Assembly (NCBI GenBank): GCA_964509425.1
Contig: CAZDWZ010000012.1
Coordinates: forward strand, 1 to 64,000
Direction: 5' to 3'
Source of the DNA: CAZDWZ01 sp964509425
GTDB lineage: Bacteria > Bdellovibrionota_C > UBA2361 > SZUA-149 > CAZDWZ01
DNA: 64,000 bases
The number at the start of each line of letters is the position of its first letter. Position 1 is the first letter of the stretch. Under the pieces are notes generated by a model. That model searched no databases, was not told where the DNA came from, and was given only the letters and a program-made list of their open reading frames with translations. Of the stretch, positions 7,813 through 16,313 are shown piece by piece. Made by a program: the position numbers and the translations under genes.

Positions 7813-9492
7813 TCACGACTCCCGCCCGCGTTGAGCAGGTACGCTTGCCGCCCGAGACGGTTGTCTGCTCCCCTGACGAAGCATTGCTTCGAGCAAGGAC
7901 TTTCTGTGAACGAGCTGCTCTTCGGTGCAAAAACTCTGACTCCGAACGGATTGGGTCCGGTTCAAGATGGTGTGGATTGCGGAGTGCGACTGTTTGGATC
8001 GCCGATGCACGAGGCCAACGAGTGTTTTGATTTCGGACGCGAGCTGCTGTTTGATCTCACTTCGTGTCAAGCGCAGCTCACGCTGCATCTCGACCTCTTG
8101 ATGTACCGCTTCGCGAAGGGTCGGGAGGCTGTCGGCGAAAAGCGATAGCTGATTGCCATGAACAATGATTGCCTCGACACCGCTATTTATCGCTCCAAGG
8201 GGTGTCCACTTCTGTTCAGGCTTTTCGAGTATACGCTCGACAAATTCTTCTTTCTCTTTCGCGTTGAGGTTTAGAATATGTCTCGTACTTTCTTCGATTT
8301 CCTCAGCGTATGAACGAAGAGTTGGATCTGAGGGAAGATACACGTAGGCGACTTGTTTCGGCGGTGCATCGGCGCGGATTCGAACGACACGACCTAAGAA
8401 TTGTCGGAAATACATTTTCGTTCGGATCGTTGTCGCAAAAACACCGATTCTCAAACGAGGAATATCAACGCCTTCGCTCACCATGTTGCAAGCCACGAGC
8501 CAGGGGCTCTTACTTTCCGAGAACTGACGTATCCTCTTCGAAGAACCTGCGTCATCCGAGAGAACGACCGTAGGTTTCTCTCCCGTGAGCTTCTGCATCA
8601 CTTGAGCCATCCGTCGGGCGTGGTCTTGATCTGAGCAAACGATTAATCCTCCCGCGTCTCGATCCTCAGCGCGAGTTGCCATAAGCATCTGATGAGCATC
8701 GCGAAGCATCGGCTGCATCCACTCTGAATCAAGGGAGAGCGCGGCTCTCAAACGACGACTGGAGTTCGTCCAATCTAGAGGGTCGTGAAAACTTGCAGTG
8801 GAGACGACTCCATTCTCGCTCCACGAGACCTCACCCCCATAGGTGAAGAACGCGGTTGGCCGACACACCCGTTCTTTTACCGCTCGCGAATATGAATAGA
8901 TGTAGTCAGCTTCGCTTCTCCCTTGATCATCGTATCGAACGAATGGAATGGGGTTCCCGTCACTACGAAAGGCGGTTCCAGACAAGCACAGCACGAACCG
9001 ACTCGCGGAGAGAGTGTTGACCAGTCCGTCACCCCACGACATGCCTTCACCGGCGTGATGAACTTCGTCGAGCACCACGATCGAGCGCGATGCGAGCGCT
9101 TTCATCCATCGAAAGCCTTTCCTCAGCTGTTGATACGTCACCACTGCACCGTGATAATCCGGTGCGAGTTGATTGGTGAGTGAGCACTCAAGTTGAATTC
9201 CGACTTTTTGAGCTGCCGAAGCCCATTGATTCTTTAGATGGGACGTCGGAACAAATATGAGAACTTTCTCAGCATGCTGGCTCTTCAACTGATGTTTGAT
9301 TATGTGGAGCGCCGCAGCGGTTTTTCCAGCGCCCGGGGTAGCCTCGAACAGCATTCGGCGGTCTCCGGACGCTACTCGCTCGAGATAGAGAGAAAACGCC
9401 TCATTTTGCCAAGCCCGGAGTTGCGTGCGCACAAATCTTTTATCTTCAAAGAAAAAAATCCGCCGCGTTGATCCGGCCGAAGTGAATGTCAT
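7813..9492 (-). CDS. DEAD/DEAH-box (SF2) helicase
   Basis: A 559-residue SF2 helicase. The Q-like region RAWQNEAF precedes Walker A ATPGAGKT (51-58), motif II DEVHH (142-146), motif III SGTAF, motif V NMVSEGVDIP and motif VI QFLGRVVR (about 364-371). The C-terminal 150 residues are basic and coiled (LTRSEIKQQLASEIKTLVGLVHRRS...). That layout resembles stand-alone phage-type or restriction-associated helicases rather than RecG, RecQ or UvrB. It uses ATP to move on or remodel nucleic acid; the substrate is unknown. No nuclease, methylase or defence partner lies next to it. The start ATG at 9492 has only a weak ribosome site. Confidence 0.9.
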   Translation of the reverse strand: MTFTSAGSTRRIFFFEDKRFVRTQLRAWQNEAFSLYLERVASGDRRMLFEATPGAGKTAAALHIIKHQLKSQHAEKVLIFVPTSHLKNQWASAAQKVGIQLECSLTNQLAPDYHGAVVTYQQLRKGFRWMKALASRSIVVLDEVHHAGEGMSWGDGLVNTLSASRFVLCLSGTAFRSDGNPIPFVRYDDQGRSEADYIYSYSRAVKERVCRPTAFFTYGGEVSWSENGVVSTASFHDPLDWTNSSRRLRAALSLDSEWMQPMLRDAHQMLMATRAEDRDAGGLIVCSDQDHARRMAQVMQKLTGEKPTVVLSDDAGSSKRIRQFSESKSPWLVACNMVSEGVDIPRLRIGVFATTIRTKMYFRQFLGRVVRIRADAPPKQVAYVYLPSDPTLRSYAEEIEESTRHILNLNAKEKEEFVERILEKPEQKWTPLGAINSGVEAIIVHGNQLSLFADSLPTLREAVHQEVEMQRELRLTRSEIKQQLASEIKTLVGLVHRRSKQSHSAIHTILNRTQSVRSQSFCTEEQLVHRKSLLEAMLRQGSRQPSRAASVPAQRGRES

Positions 9493-9671
9493 TACCCGAG
9501 ATCCGGAATTTTGAGAATCAGAAATAAATTATAGAAGGCCGCACTCAGCATCTTGACGAAACCGGAAAAATTTTTCTTGGAAGTGAAGGGGAAGGTGAGC
9601 ACCCGCTGCTGGCCGAAGTTCCTTTCAGAGAACCTAGGCAGCGAGCGGGTGACGCGCAGATAGCAATGCCA

Positions 9672-10244
9672 TCACTCTGAGTCGAGATCGATCTCTGTCC
9701 TGCTCGAACCGGGCACGATACTTTCTCGTGCGAGCCTCGACGCGAGTAAGAACGCGTGTCCCGTGGTCATTGTTTTAGGGGGATCATCCGAGCGGTAAAA
9801 CGCAGTTCCATGTCCAAGAATCGAGTTTCGCGTATCTTGCGAAAAATGCTCCTCGGTGTATTCAGACGCGTTCGTCACTGGTCCTTGGTACAGCAAACGA
9901 AGTGTCGAGTCGAAGCCCATCCGAACGAGCGTCGGATTGAATACCCGAAGGGAATTGATGAAGGACGTGTAGCCCTGGGCGTATTCCTTGGGCATCGCAC
10001 TGATGCTCGACGACAGACCGATGACCAGGATCACCACCTTCGGCCCGGGACGTTGTGCGACGCGGCGCAAATCCGTTGAACCAGTGAACTCTTTTCGATC
10101 AAAGCTCCGTTGCGCCGTGGTCACGGCCTCCTCAGGGATGCTGAGGAGCGGGAGTTGGCGGACGGTGGGTGCCGGCAGAATCCCGGTCGCTCCCGCGAAT
10201 CGGCTTACGGCAGTGCAGATCAAATCCACGAATCGTGAAAACAT
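9672..10244 (-). CDS. Small vWA-like protein with degenerate metal site
   Basis: About 190 residues. The middle fits the von Willebrand A pattern of small stand-alone proteins: a hydrophobic strand (GPKVVILVIGLSSS), a helix (KEYAQGYTSFINSL), a strand with MGFDSTLRLLY, then VTNASEYTEEHF and GHGTAFYRS, matching the usual GTALYDA element. The MIDAS motif DxSxS is not intact, because the expected Asp is missing in IGLSSSI, so metal binding is doubtful. It starts with ATG at 10244 or an adjacent GTG, with GGGGGAGG very close upstream. The family assignment rests on pattern only. It is divergent from the lyase gene at 10415. Confidence 0.55.
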   Translation of the reverse strand: MFSRFVDLICTAVSRFAGATGILPAPTVRQLPLLSIPEEAVTTAQRSFDRKEFTGSTDLRRVAQRPGPKVVILVIGLSSSISAMPKEYAQGYTSFINSLRVFNPTLVRMGFDSTLRLLYQGPVTNASEYTEEHFSQDTRNSILGHGTAFYRSDDPPKTMTTGHAFLLASRLARESIVPGSSRTEIDLDSE

Positions 10245-10414
10245 CACCTCCCCCCGTGCGACTGAGCGTGATTTGTTCTTCTCCAGACTGTAGGGAAACC
10301 ACTTTCCAGCAGCGACTGACCGGAACTCTGCCGGGTAAGTCCGCTAACATTTTGTTTTGTTTACGATAAATAATCTAAGGTACAGTGAGCATGTGCTTCT
10401 AGAGATAATGTCGA

Positions 10415-12244
10415 ATGCATCGAAAGAGCTTACACACCACAACTGAACCTATGTTGGAGGTGCAGTACATCAAGAATACTCACCGAAATGCCGCTATCTC
10501 ACTCGTGAAGCGAGAACTTTGTTTTTTTTATCTCTCTTTGGCTGTGTACCTGATATTGGCAGCGGAAAGCGCGTGGTCTCAGACACGGCCCTTCATCCCG
10601 CTTCACTCAGTGGATCAATCGTCGCCGGAGTATTCTCGGTTCAAAGTTTGGGTCGATCAGGCAGTGGCCGGGAATCCCGGGTATGCATTCAGCGCAACTG
10701 ACGCAGCGTTCATGTTCAGGCTTACGGGACAGGTCCAATATGCAAACCTCGCGATTGCGATGGTCGAGGCGCATGTTCAGGAGGCAGAAGCGAGAATCTC
10801 ATCCGGCAACAGGCCCGAGATTGCGGGAGATTCTTATCTTTACGTCGGTGAACACCTTCAGGATCTCTCAATCGTCTACGATTGGATCTACGATCGGCTG
10901 ACGGCGTCGCAGAGATCGCGGTGGTCGAACTACGCGGAGCAGGCGGTCTGGAATGTTTGGAATTATCAAAACGCGCAGTGGGGTGGGAATCCATTTCCCT
11001 GGTCGGGATGGTCTCGCGATAACCCCGGCAATAATTACTATTACAGTTTCATCGATGCCACTATGTATTGGGGTCTGGCGAGTCAGAACCAGACCTGGTT
11101 GAACTTCCTTAGGAACGACCGCCTTCCGCTGCTTGTTGACTACTTCGAGCAGCTTCCGGGTGGTGGAAGCCGCGAAGGAACCGGATATGGCACTTCACAT
11201 CGGCGACTGTTCTCGATTTATCGCGTTTGGAAAGAGGCGACCGGTGTCGATCTTGCAGCGCAGTCATCTCACGCCAGAGACTCCATCGAGTACTGGCTGC
11301 ACGCAACTTCGCCCACGCTGGATCGACTTGCGCCCATCGGCGACCATGCACGTGATTCGACGGCCACTCTCTATGACTATCATGAGCACCTTCTCCTCGA
11401 ACTCGTAAGACTATTTCCTAACTCGACTGAAGCCGCCCATGGTACATGGTGGTTGAATCGAAACTCCGTTCCTCAGATGCAGAGCGGCTTCAATTTTCGT
11501 CACGCCTTACTGAAGACTGCCCAGTCCGAGTCGACTCCCACCGCGCTTTTTTACCACGCGACGGGCGTTGGTCATCTATTCGCACGAAGCTCATGGCAGC
11601 CTACTGCCACATGGATCTCATTCGTCTCGGGAGTTTATGATGAGAGCCATGCTCATCAAGATCAAGGTTCGTTCACAATGTTTCAAGACGCATGGCTTGC
11701 AATTGACGAGAATATTCACTCGCATTCCGGAATTGAGCAGGAAACCACTTTGCACAATCTGGTTCGATTCGATAAGGGCTCTGCACCGATTCCGCAGCGG
11801 AGCCCGACGACGACGATTGTTTCGTCGACAGACGTCAATAATGTTCTTACTCTCGAAGCGGATCTCACCGCCGCATACCGGAACCCGACCGATATTCGAA
11901 GTTGGACTCGGAGTCTGATATTTGACAGACGAAGTCAAACGGTAAGGGTACACGACCGGTCAAGCCTGGGTCCGGGTGTGGTCGCGGTTTGGCAAATCAA
12001 TACGGAGAGTCAGCCGCAGGTATCAGGCTCAACAGTCATCGCCGGCAACCTCAAGATCAGCGCCGAGCTTCCCGCAAACCCCCAGATTACTATTGTCGAC
12101 TGGAGGACTCAGTCGGGTGGAAACGAATTCAACGGAGGATGGAGAGTCGAGCTTCGCGGCGGAACGGAGTACGACGTGACCTTGAGTCTTCTTAGCTCGG
12201 AGATCCCTCCCGCCCCTCCAGGCCGATTGCGCCGCGTTCCGTAG
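10415..12244 (+). CDS. Secreted heparinase II/III-like polysaccharide lyase
   Basis: Up to 609 residues. A hydrophobic stretch ending AAESAWSQ (about residues 38-55) looks like a signal peptide, so the true start may be downstream of the ATG used here; ATG 10451 and GTG 10505 are in frame, none with a good ribosome site. The N-terminal half is all-helical, Trp/Tyr-rich and compatible with an alpha/alpha toroid (DLSIVYDWIYDRLTASQRSRW). The second half has the heparinase II/III signature around GVYDESHAHQDQGSFTMF and a C-terminal beta domain. Such enzymes cleave uronic-acid polysaccharides by beta-elimination. The last residues, PPAPPGRLRRVP, nearly match the tail of the beta-helix protein at 14544-15887. 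Confidence 0.8.
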   Translation: MHRKSLHTTTEPMLEVQYIKNTHRNAAISLVKRELCFFYLSLAVYLILAAESAWSQTRPFIPLHSVDQSSPEYSRFKVWVDQAVAGNPGYAFSATDAAFMFRLTGQVQYANLAIAMVEAHVQEAEARISSGNRPEIAGDSYLYVGEHLQDLSIVYDWIYDRLTASQRSRWSNYAEQAVWNVWNYQNAQWGGNPFPWSGWSRDNPGNNYYYSFIDATMYWGLASQNQTWLNFLRNDRLPLLVDYFEQLPGGGSREGTGYGTSHRRLFSIYRVWKEATGVDLAAQSSHARDSIEYWLHATSPTLDRLAPIGDHARDSTATLYDYHEHLLLELVRLFPNSTEAAHGTWWLNRNSVPQMQSGFNFRHALLKTAQSESTPTALFYHATGVGHLFARSSWQPTATWISFVSGVYDESHAHQDQGSFTMFQDAWLAIDENIHSHSGIEQETTLHNLVRFDKGSAPIPQRSPTTTIVSSTDVNNVLTLEADLTAAYRNPTDIRSWTRSLIFDRRSQTVRVHDRSSLGPGVVAVWQINTESQPQVSGSTVIAGNLKISAELPANPQITIVDWRTQSGGNEFNGGWRVELRGGTEYDVTLSLLSSEIPPAPPGRLRRVP

Positions 12245-12340
12245 ACCGTGCCTCTCTGGAATAAAACATCATAGAATAACGACTTCGATACAGGCATGAT
12301 AATCCGACGCTCGGAAGGGCAAAAGTGTCGCTCGGTAAGA

Positions 12341-12880
12341 CTATAGACCGTAATCTTTCTTCACCCGGTCGAGAAGTTCACAGGCTTTTCCCGGATTGGT
12401 GGTTAATAACTCACCATAAGAGCGAGTATCGTTATTGAACTTCTGGAGAATCGCGGGAGTTTGTCGCCCCGCTTCGATTTCTTTCTGTAGTAGTTGATGC
12501 AACTCCATTTGCTTCTTTGCTGCATCGGCAATTGAACAACTCCCACCGCCTTTACCGCCATCTTTCGCGAGTTGTTCAACCGTGACCATGCCGTCACGCT
12601 CCTTCTTGAGGTCTATCTTATACTTTGCCGCGATCTCGTCCGCTAAACGGCACGCATCGTCGTATTTGTGCGCAGCAATCAGTTCGCTGATTGGGGCAGA
12701 CTCTGTCTGAATCGCCGCAGCGAACTTAGTCACTCCGTCGCCGCCCGTTGCAAACATTCTGGCTTGGACACGACCCAGTGCGAGCATTCTGTTTGACGCT
12801 TCATTTGAGTCGCAGGCACTTTGGCAACCCGTTGCAAAGAATAACGTGCAGAGAGGGACGATTGCCACAATTGATCTCAT
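12341..12880 (-). CDS. Small lipoprotein, unknown function
   Basis: A 179-residue protein with a lipoprotein signal: hydrophobic VAIVPLCTLFF, then lipobox ATGC (Cys 19). The mature part is helical and charged (QMELHQLLQKEIEAG, KACELLDRVKKDYGL) with further cysteines (CDSN, CRLAD, GGSCS, KACEL) that could form disulfides. AAGGAG lies just before the ATG. It is likely anchored to the inner leaflet of the outer membrane or to the inner membrane. I do not recognise the family. It is convergent with the lyase gene. Confidence 0.75.
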   Translation of the reverse strand: MRSIVAIVPLCTLFFATGCQSACDSNEASNRMLALGRVQARMFATGGDGVTKFAAAIQTESAPISELIAAHKYDDACRLADEIAAKYKIDLKKERDGMVTVEQLAKDGGKGGGSCSIADAAKKQMELHQLLQKEIEAGRQTPAILQKFNNDTRSYGELLTTNPGKACELLDRVKKDYGL

Positions 12881-13132
12881 AGAACTCCTTCTGGTGATTC
12901 AAAGCCGAAGTTATCACACGTGAACCATCGTAGAGAGTGACAAAAACGCGAGCGATATCGTCGGAATATTGACGCTCTTATTTCAGTCGAGCGGCCGGAG
13001 ATTAAGAGTTCAGAATCTCTGCAAAAAACGAGCTACAAACTTCTCGCAAACTATCACTCACGGCAGACCGAGAATCGCTCGATACAATACCGGCACGGGA
13101 CTCTTCACGTTCACTCGCACTACAGGAATTTT

Positions 13133-14068
13133 ATGACTATGAAAACCATCAGCACTATTGCCGCCCTGTTTTCTACTTTCATTCTCGCAAATGCCGTCGT
13201 GCCAACAGAAGCACGCGCGCAGGCGACTCGAACCTGGGTTTCCGGGGTTGGTGACGACGCGAATCCTTGTAGCCGCACCGCTCCTTGCAAGACGTTTGCC
13301 GGGAGCATTTCCAAAACTGCCGCTGGAGGAGAAATATCCGTTCTCGATCCGGGCGGCTTTGGCGTCGTTACCATCACCAAGGGAATGACGATCAATGGCG
13401 AGGGTACGCTTGCGGCGATAACGAGCTCTGGCTCGAACGGGATCGTAATCAACGCTGGTGTCAACGATACGGTGGTTATTCGGAATATCTCGTTTGGCGG
13501 AACTCTTGGCGTTGCCGCACCTTCGGGCCTTTACGGAATTAAAATCCTGAGAGCAAAGCGTGTAATAATCGAAGACGTAAAATTTGCGACTGATCATGAA
13601 CATGCGATCTACGTGGCATCGACTTCCCCGGTAGACGTTTCCATCCGAAACGTTAGCGTCGTTCGCGCGACGAGCGCGGGAGTGTTTGTGACTGAGGTTG
13701 GCAGCAATCGGGCTAACGTTTCGATAGCCGACTCAAGTTTGCGCGGCAACGGTTACGGCGTGATAGCGGAGGATGGGTTTGTGACGATTTCGAACTCGGT
13801 CATTGCGCAGAATGTCGCCTATGGTGTCTACACGACAGGCGCAGGAGTGGTGAATATCGAGAATTCATCGCTCTCTCAGAACGGAACCGCGGTGGAGGCC
13901 GGAACAGGATCGACAATCCGTCTCTCGAATAACTTTGTCTACGACAACCTGCGTGGATTTGGCTGCGGAGGCGGCTTGCTCGCCTCGGCAGGAGACAATC
14001 GAAAGGCAGGAAACACCGGAGGCGTCGGCGCCGCCTGCTCTCCGACAGCGAGTGTTACCCTTCAATGA
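13133..14068 (+). CDS. Secreted right-handed parallel beta-helix protein
   Basis: A 311-residue protein with a signal peptide ending near TEARAQ (about 30). The mature start, TWVSGVGDDANPCSRTAPCKTF, followed by KTAAGGEISVLDPGGFG, is a well-known opening of a family of exported parallel beta-helix proteins. The rest shows repeated coils with Ile/Val/Asn ladders (ISNSVIAQNVAYGVYTTGAG, NIENSSLSQNGTAVEAG). A disulfide is likely in the N-terminal cap (CSRTAPC) and another near the C-terminus. The fold suits polysaccharide binding or cleavage, but no catalytic residues can be assigned. AGGA precedes the ATG at 13133; a second ATG follows two codons later. Confidence 0.85.
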   Translation: MTMKTISTIAALFSTFILANAVVPTEARAQATRTWVSGVGDDANPCSRTAPCKTFAGSISKTAAGGEISVLDPGGFGVVTITKGMTINGEGTLAAITSSGSNGIVINAGVNDTVVIRNISFGGTLGVAAPSGLYGIKILRAKRVIIEDVKFATDHEHAIYVASTSPVDVSIRNVSVVRATSAGVFVTEVGSNRANVSIADSSLRGNGYGVIAEDGFVTISNSVIAQNVAYGVYTTGAGVVNIENSSLSQNGTAVEAGTGSTIRLSNNFVYDNLRGFGCGGGLLASAGDNRKAGNTGGVGAACSPTASVTLQ

Positions 14069-14543
14069 TCGAGGCAAGGATTCCGTTTGAGGAAAGTTGA
14101 ATGAGAGGAAGCCTTTGGCGGTACCGTGTTTCACGGCTTAGCATTGGTGTCCTCCCTTGCTTCTCACCCCGCGGGACCACAGGCGTCCCGCGGGGGTTCG
14201 GACTTTTACAAATGGAGTACCGGAAGGTACTCCGCTTCGATCCTTCGAAGCGTCCCGCTATTGTGCAGTTGCCAAAGGCCCGAAGGCCTCATAGTTCGTA
14301 ACGCAGCAGTTCGTGTAGCGAAAACTCGGGGCGGATTCTCCGGGAGAACAATACACCCGAAAACGACCAGAAGATAATTATCTTCTTCGATTTGGATCGA
14401 GCATCGCTTAGTCATCACCTCTGGAGAAACCTCTCCCCAGGCTTGCCTCAATTGAGTTATTCCGAGGTCGATGCGGTCGCCTCCAGAGCATCGTACTTTT
14501 ACAGCCAAATCGGACGAACGTAAGACATTGCCGAACATCCGAG
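14069..14543. other. Hairpin-rich region between convergent genes
   Basis: 475 bases between the convergent ends of two beta-helix genes, with an unusual density of inverted repeats: CCGTG/CACGG (14124-14136); an 11-bp stem (14167-14195); GGAGTACC/GGTACTCC around GGAA (14214-14233); CTTCGA/TCGAAG around TCCT (14235-14250); AGGCC/GGCCT around CGAA (14276-14289); the palindrome AGAAGATAATTATCTTCT (14369-14386); and a bulged stem starting near 14415 (CTGGAGA ... TCTCCCCAG). None is followed by a T-run. It could be a structured RNA, a bidirectional termination zone or a protein-binding region. Confidence 0.55.
14167..14195. repeat. 11-bp perfect GC-rich inverted repeat
   Basis: CCCCGCGGGAC and GTCCCGCGGGG are separated by the 7-base loop CACAGGC. 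It is the strongest stem of the hairpin cluster between the convergent genes. Confidence 0.8.
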
Positions 14544-15887
14544 CTACGGAGGTGTGCGACGGAGTCGTGCGGGAGGAGAAGGTGGTAGTCCGAGCAACTC
14601 GTCTGCTCCAACATCAAAAGCTGCTCCCTGCGGACGGGAGTTGCCATCAAAATCAGTGGTAATGGCTGGGAGACCGGGAGCAGTATCAATAGCGATCGTT
14701 GCAGTGGAACGCAGATGAAGGTTGCCCGAAAGGGGACTTACAAATAGTGCTGCCGTTGCATTCAAGAGATTTCCAGATTGAATCGCGGAAGCCGACTGCC
14801 GCAAATTAATTGGTGCATCCGCCAGGTTATTACGCGCCTCTCCTCCCGTTGAGGTAGGAAATCGAAATTCGACAGAAAAATTGACATTGGCGTTCGTGAG
14901 AACCGTGTTGTGAAATACTTTGGTTCCTGGCGAGTCATATACGATGATGAGAGCATCCGAGCCGGCTTTTCTCGACGGACTCATGAGACCGGGAACGTTG
15001 GTGATGAAGTTGTTTCTAATAACGCCGCCACTGTGATCAGTTCCTGTGCTCTGATCGATCAGTCCATAGGAGATTGCTCGATCAGTATTCAGGAATATAT
15101 TATTCTCAGTGGTCGTGTTTGAAGAATGATTCCAGATCAGTACAGCGGGGTTCCAAGGGTAATCAGAGCTGTCAGGGTTGTGAAGGTTCTTGAATACGTT
15201 CCCTCGAATAATCCAATTGTCGACGGCGTGTGCGCTGATGCCATTGAAGTATCCGACACCGGCGCCGTGGTCAGTCGCAGGCGGACCTCCGGTGTACTCG
15301 ATCCAGCAGAATTCTACGACACCATTATCCACGCCAATTCCTGCTTCACCATTGGTCGGATTCGATTTGATAAACTGTGATCCAGAGTCAACGAGTTTAA
15401 CGCTGTAGAGGCGTGGCGATTGTGCGCCAGCGTTGAATACAACCGTGTTGTCGTAGGTCTCTCGCACAGTCAAATGTGCAATCGTGGTGTTCAGCGAGTT
15501 GCTCCAAATCCCGACTTCAACATTTCCAAAGTTTGGATTGTCCATTCCGCGCCCGACAAGCACCGCTCCATCGCAACCGGAGTTGCCGCGCACTGTTATG
15601 TTGTTTTTGCCGTTTATGAAAAGCGACCTGGTGAGATTGTAAGTGCCATTCGCCAGGACGACCGTGTCTCCGTTCTGCAAGTTCGAGAATGCAGTTTGTA
15701 GTGCCGGTTCAGTCGAAACGTGCACGATTCGCGTTCCAGTTATTGGAAGCGAGGCCACATCACAGGCGCCGCCCGCATTGCTCTGTGCGAATGAGTCAGG
15801 AACCGCGAAGAGTAGTGGAGCGAGTAATCCAACGAGTAGTCGGAGACTATATGCGATATCCAGAGTTTGAAAAAAGTTGGTTTGCAT
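14544..15887 (-). CDS. Secreted parallel beta-helix protein with Pro/Arg C-terminal tail
   Basis: About 447 residues from the ATG at 15887 (an in-frame ATG at 15905 lacks a ribosome site). A signal peptide ends near PDSFAQ. The body has the parallel beta-helix pattern of secreted polysaccharide-acting proteins: EPALQTAFSNLQNGDTVVLANGTY, NNITVRGNSG, repeated N-ladders, and a C-terminal GNSRPQGAAFDVGADE element found at the end of many such proteins. The last residues, PPSPPARLRRTPP, closely match the tail of the lyase at 10415-12244. It may bind or cleave an extracellular glycan alongside that lyase; catalytic residues are not evident. Confidence 0.82.
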   Translation of the reverse strand: MQTNFFQTLDIAYSLRLLVGLLAPLLFAVPDSFAQSNAGGACDVASLPITGTRIVHVSTEPALQTAFSNLQNGDTVVLANGTYNLTRSLFINGKNNITVRGNSGCDGAVLVGRGMDNPNFGNVEVGIWSNSLNTTIAHLTVRETYDNTVVFNAGAQSPRLYSVKLVDSGSQFIKSNPTNGEAGIGVDNGVVEFCWIEYTGGPPATDHGAGVGYFNGISAHAVDNWIIRGNVFKNLHNPDSSDYPWNPAVLIWNHSSNTTTENNIFLNTDRAISYGLIDQSTGTDHSGGVIRNNFITNVPGLMSPSRKAGSDALIIVYDSPGTKVFHNTVLTNANVNFSVEFRFPTSTGGEARNNLADAPINLRQSASAIQSGNLLNATAALFVSPLSGNLHLRSTATIAIDTAPGLPAITTDFDGNSRPQGAAFDVGADELLGLPPSPPARLRRTPP

Positions 15888-16313
15888 GCGGCTCTCATCT
15901 GGCATTGTACTAGTGCTCTGACAAATACGTAATAGCTGAAATTCAGGCCCGAGAAGCCGTTGGTCTGCGGTTGGAGCGCGAAGGTTCTCTTGTAGCCTCG
16001 AAACGCGAACGCCTTTTCAGCGACCATTCGATGCTCGATTGATATCCCAACAATCTGCCTTCGATCGGCGAATAGCATTCGGTCCATTTGTGCGGACGGA
16101 TTGCTGAAGCAGGCAAGCATCGCTTCCAGAGTGCGCGACAAGGATGCAGTGAGAGTTAGGGGCGACGCTATGATTTCAGCTACTTAGTGGAGCTGAAGAC
16201 TTCCTCAGAAAGGTTTTCGGGGGAGAAACGATATTTCACTTGCTTTTCGCGTTGCTTGACGTTAAAAATGGGTCAATCACCCATTTTGTGGATTCAATAC
16301 TTTCAGCGTCATC
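15888..16313. other. Intergenic region with a motif shared with 41053-41066
   Basis: About 426 bases between divergent genes. A minus-strand frame (15740-16141) crosses it but has no support. CTAGTGCTCTGACA (15910-15923) recurs with one mismatch at 41053-41066. Promoter-like features of the next gene are listed separately. Confidence 0.4.
16256..16287 (+). promoter_or_regulatory. Candidate promoter overlapped by a 9-bp inverted repeat
   Basis: A TTGACG-like -35 box (16256-16261) is followed at once by the perfect inverted repeat AAAATGGGT (16265-16273), loop CAATC, ACCCATTTT (16279-16287). The repeat covers the spacer and -10 area about 30 bases before the DUF6502 gene. This is the usual place for an operator; a hairpin with flanking A and T tracts could also act as a terminator. 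Confidence 0.45.

Noticed and set aside
7813..10244. Defence island made of the helicase and vWA-like gene
   Set aside because: The two genes are separated by 179 bases with no nuclease, methylase or other defence partner, so the idea has no support beyond the helicase itself.
15740..16141. Minus-strand 133-residue frame overlapping the beta-helix protein start
   Set aside because: It overlaps the signal-peptide region of a well-supported gene in another frame, lacks a ribosome site, and its sequence shows no domain or transposase motif.
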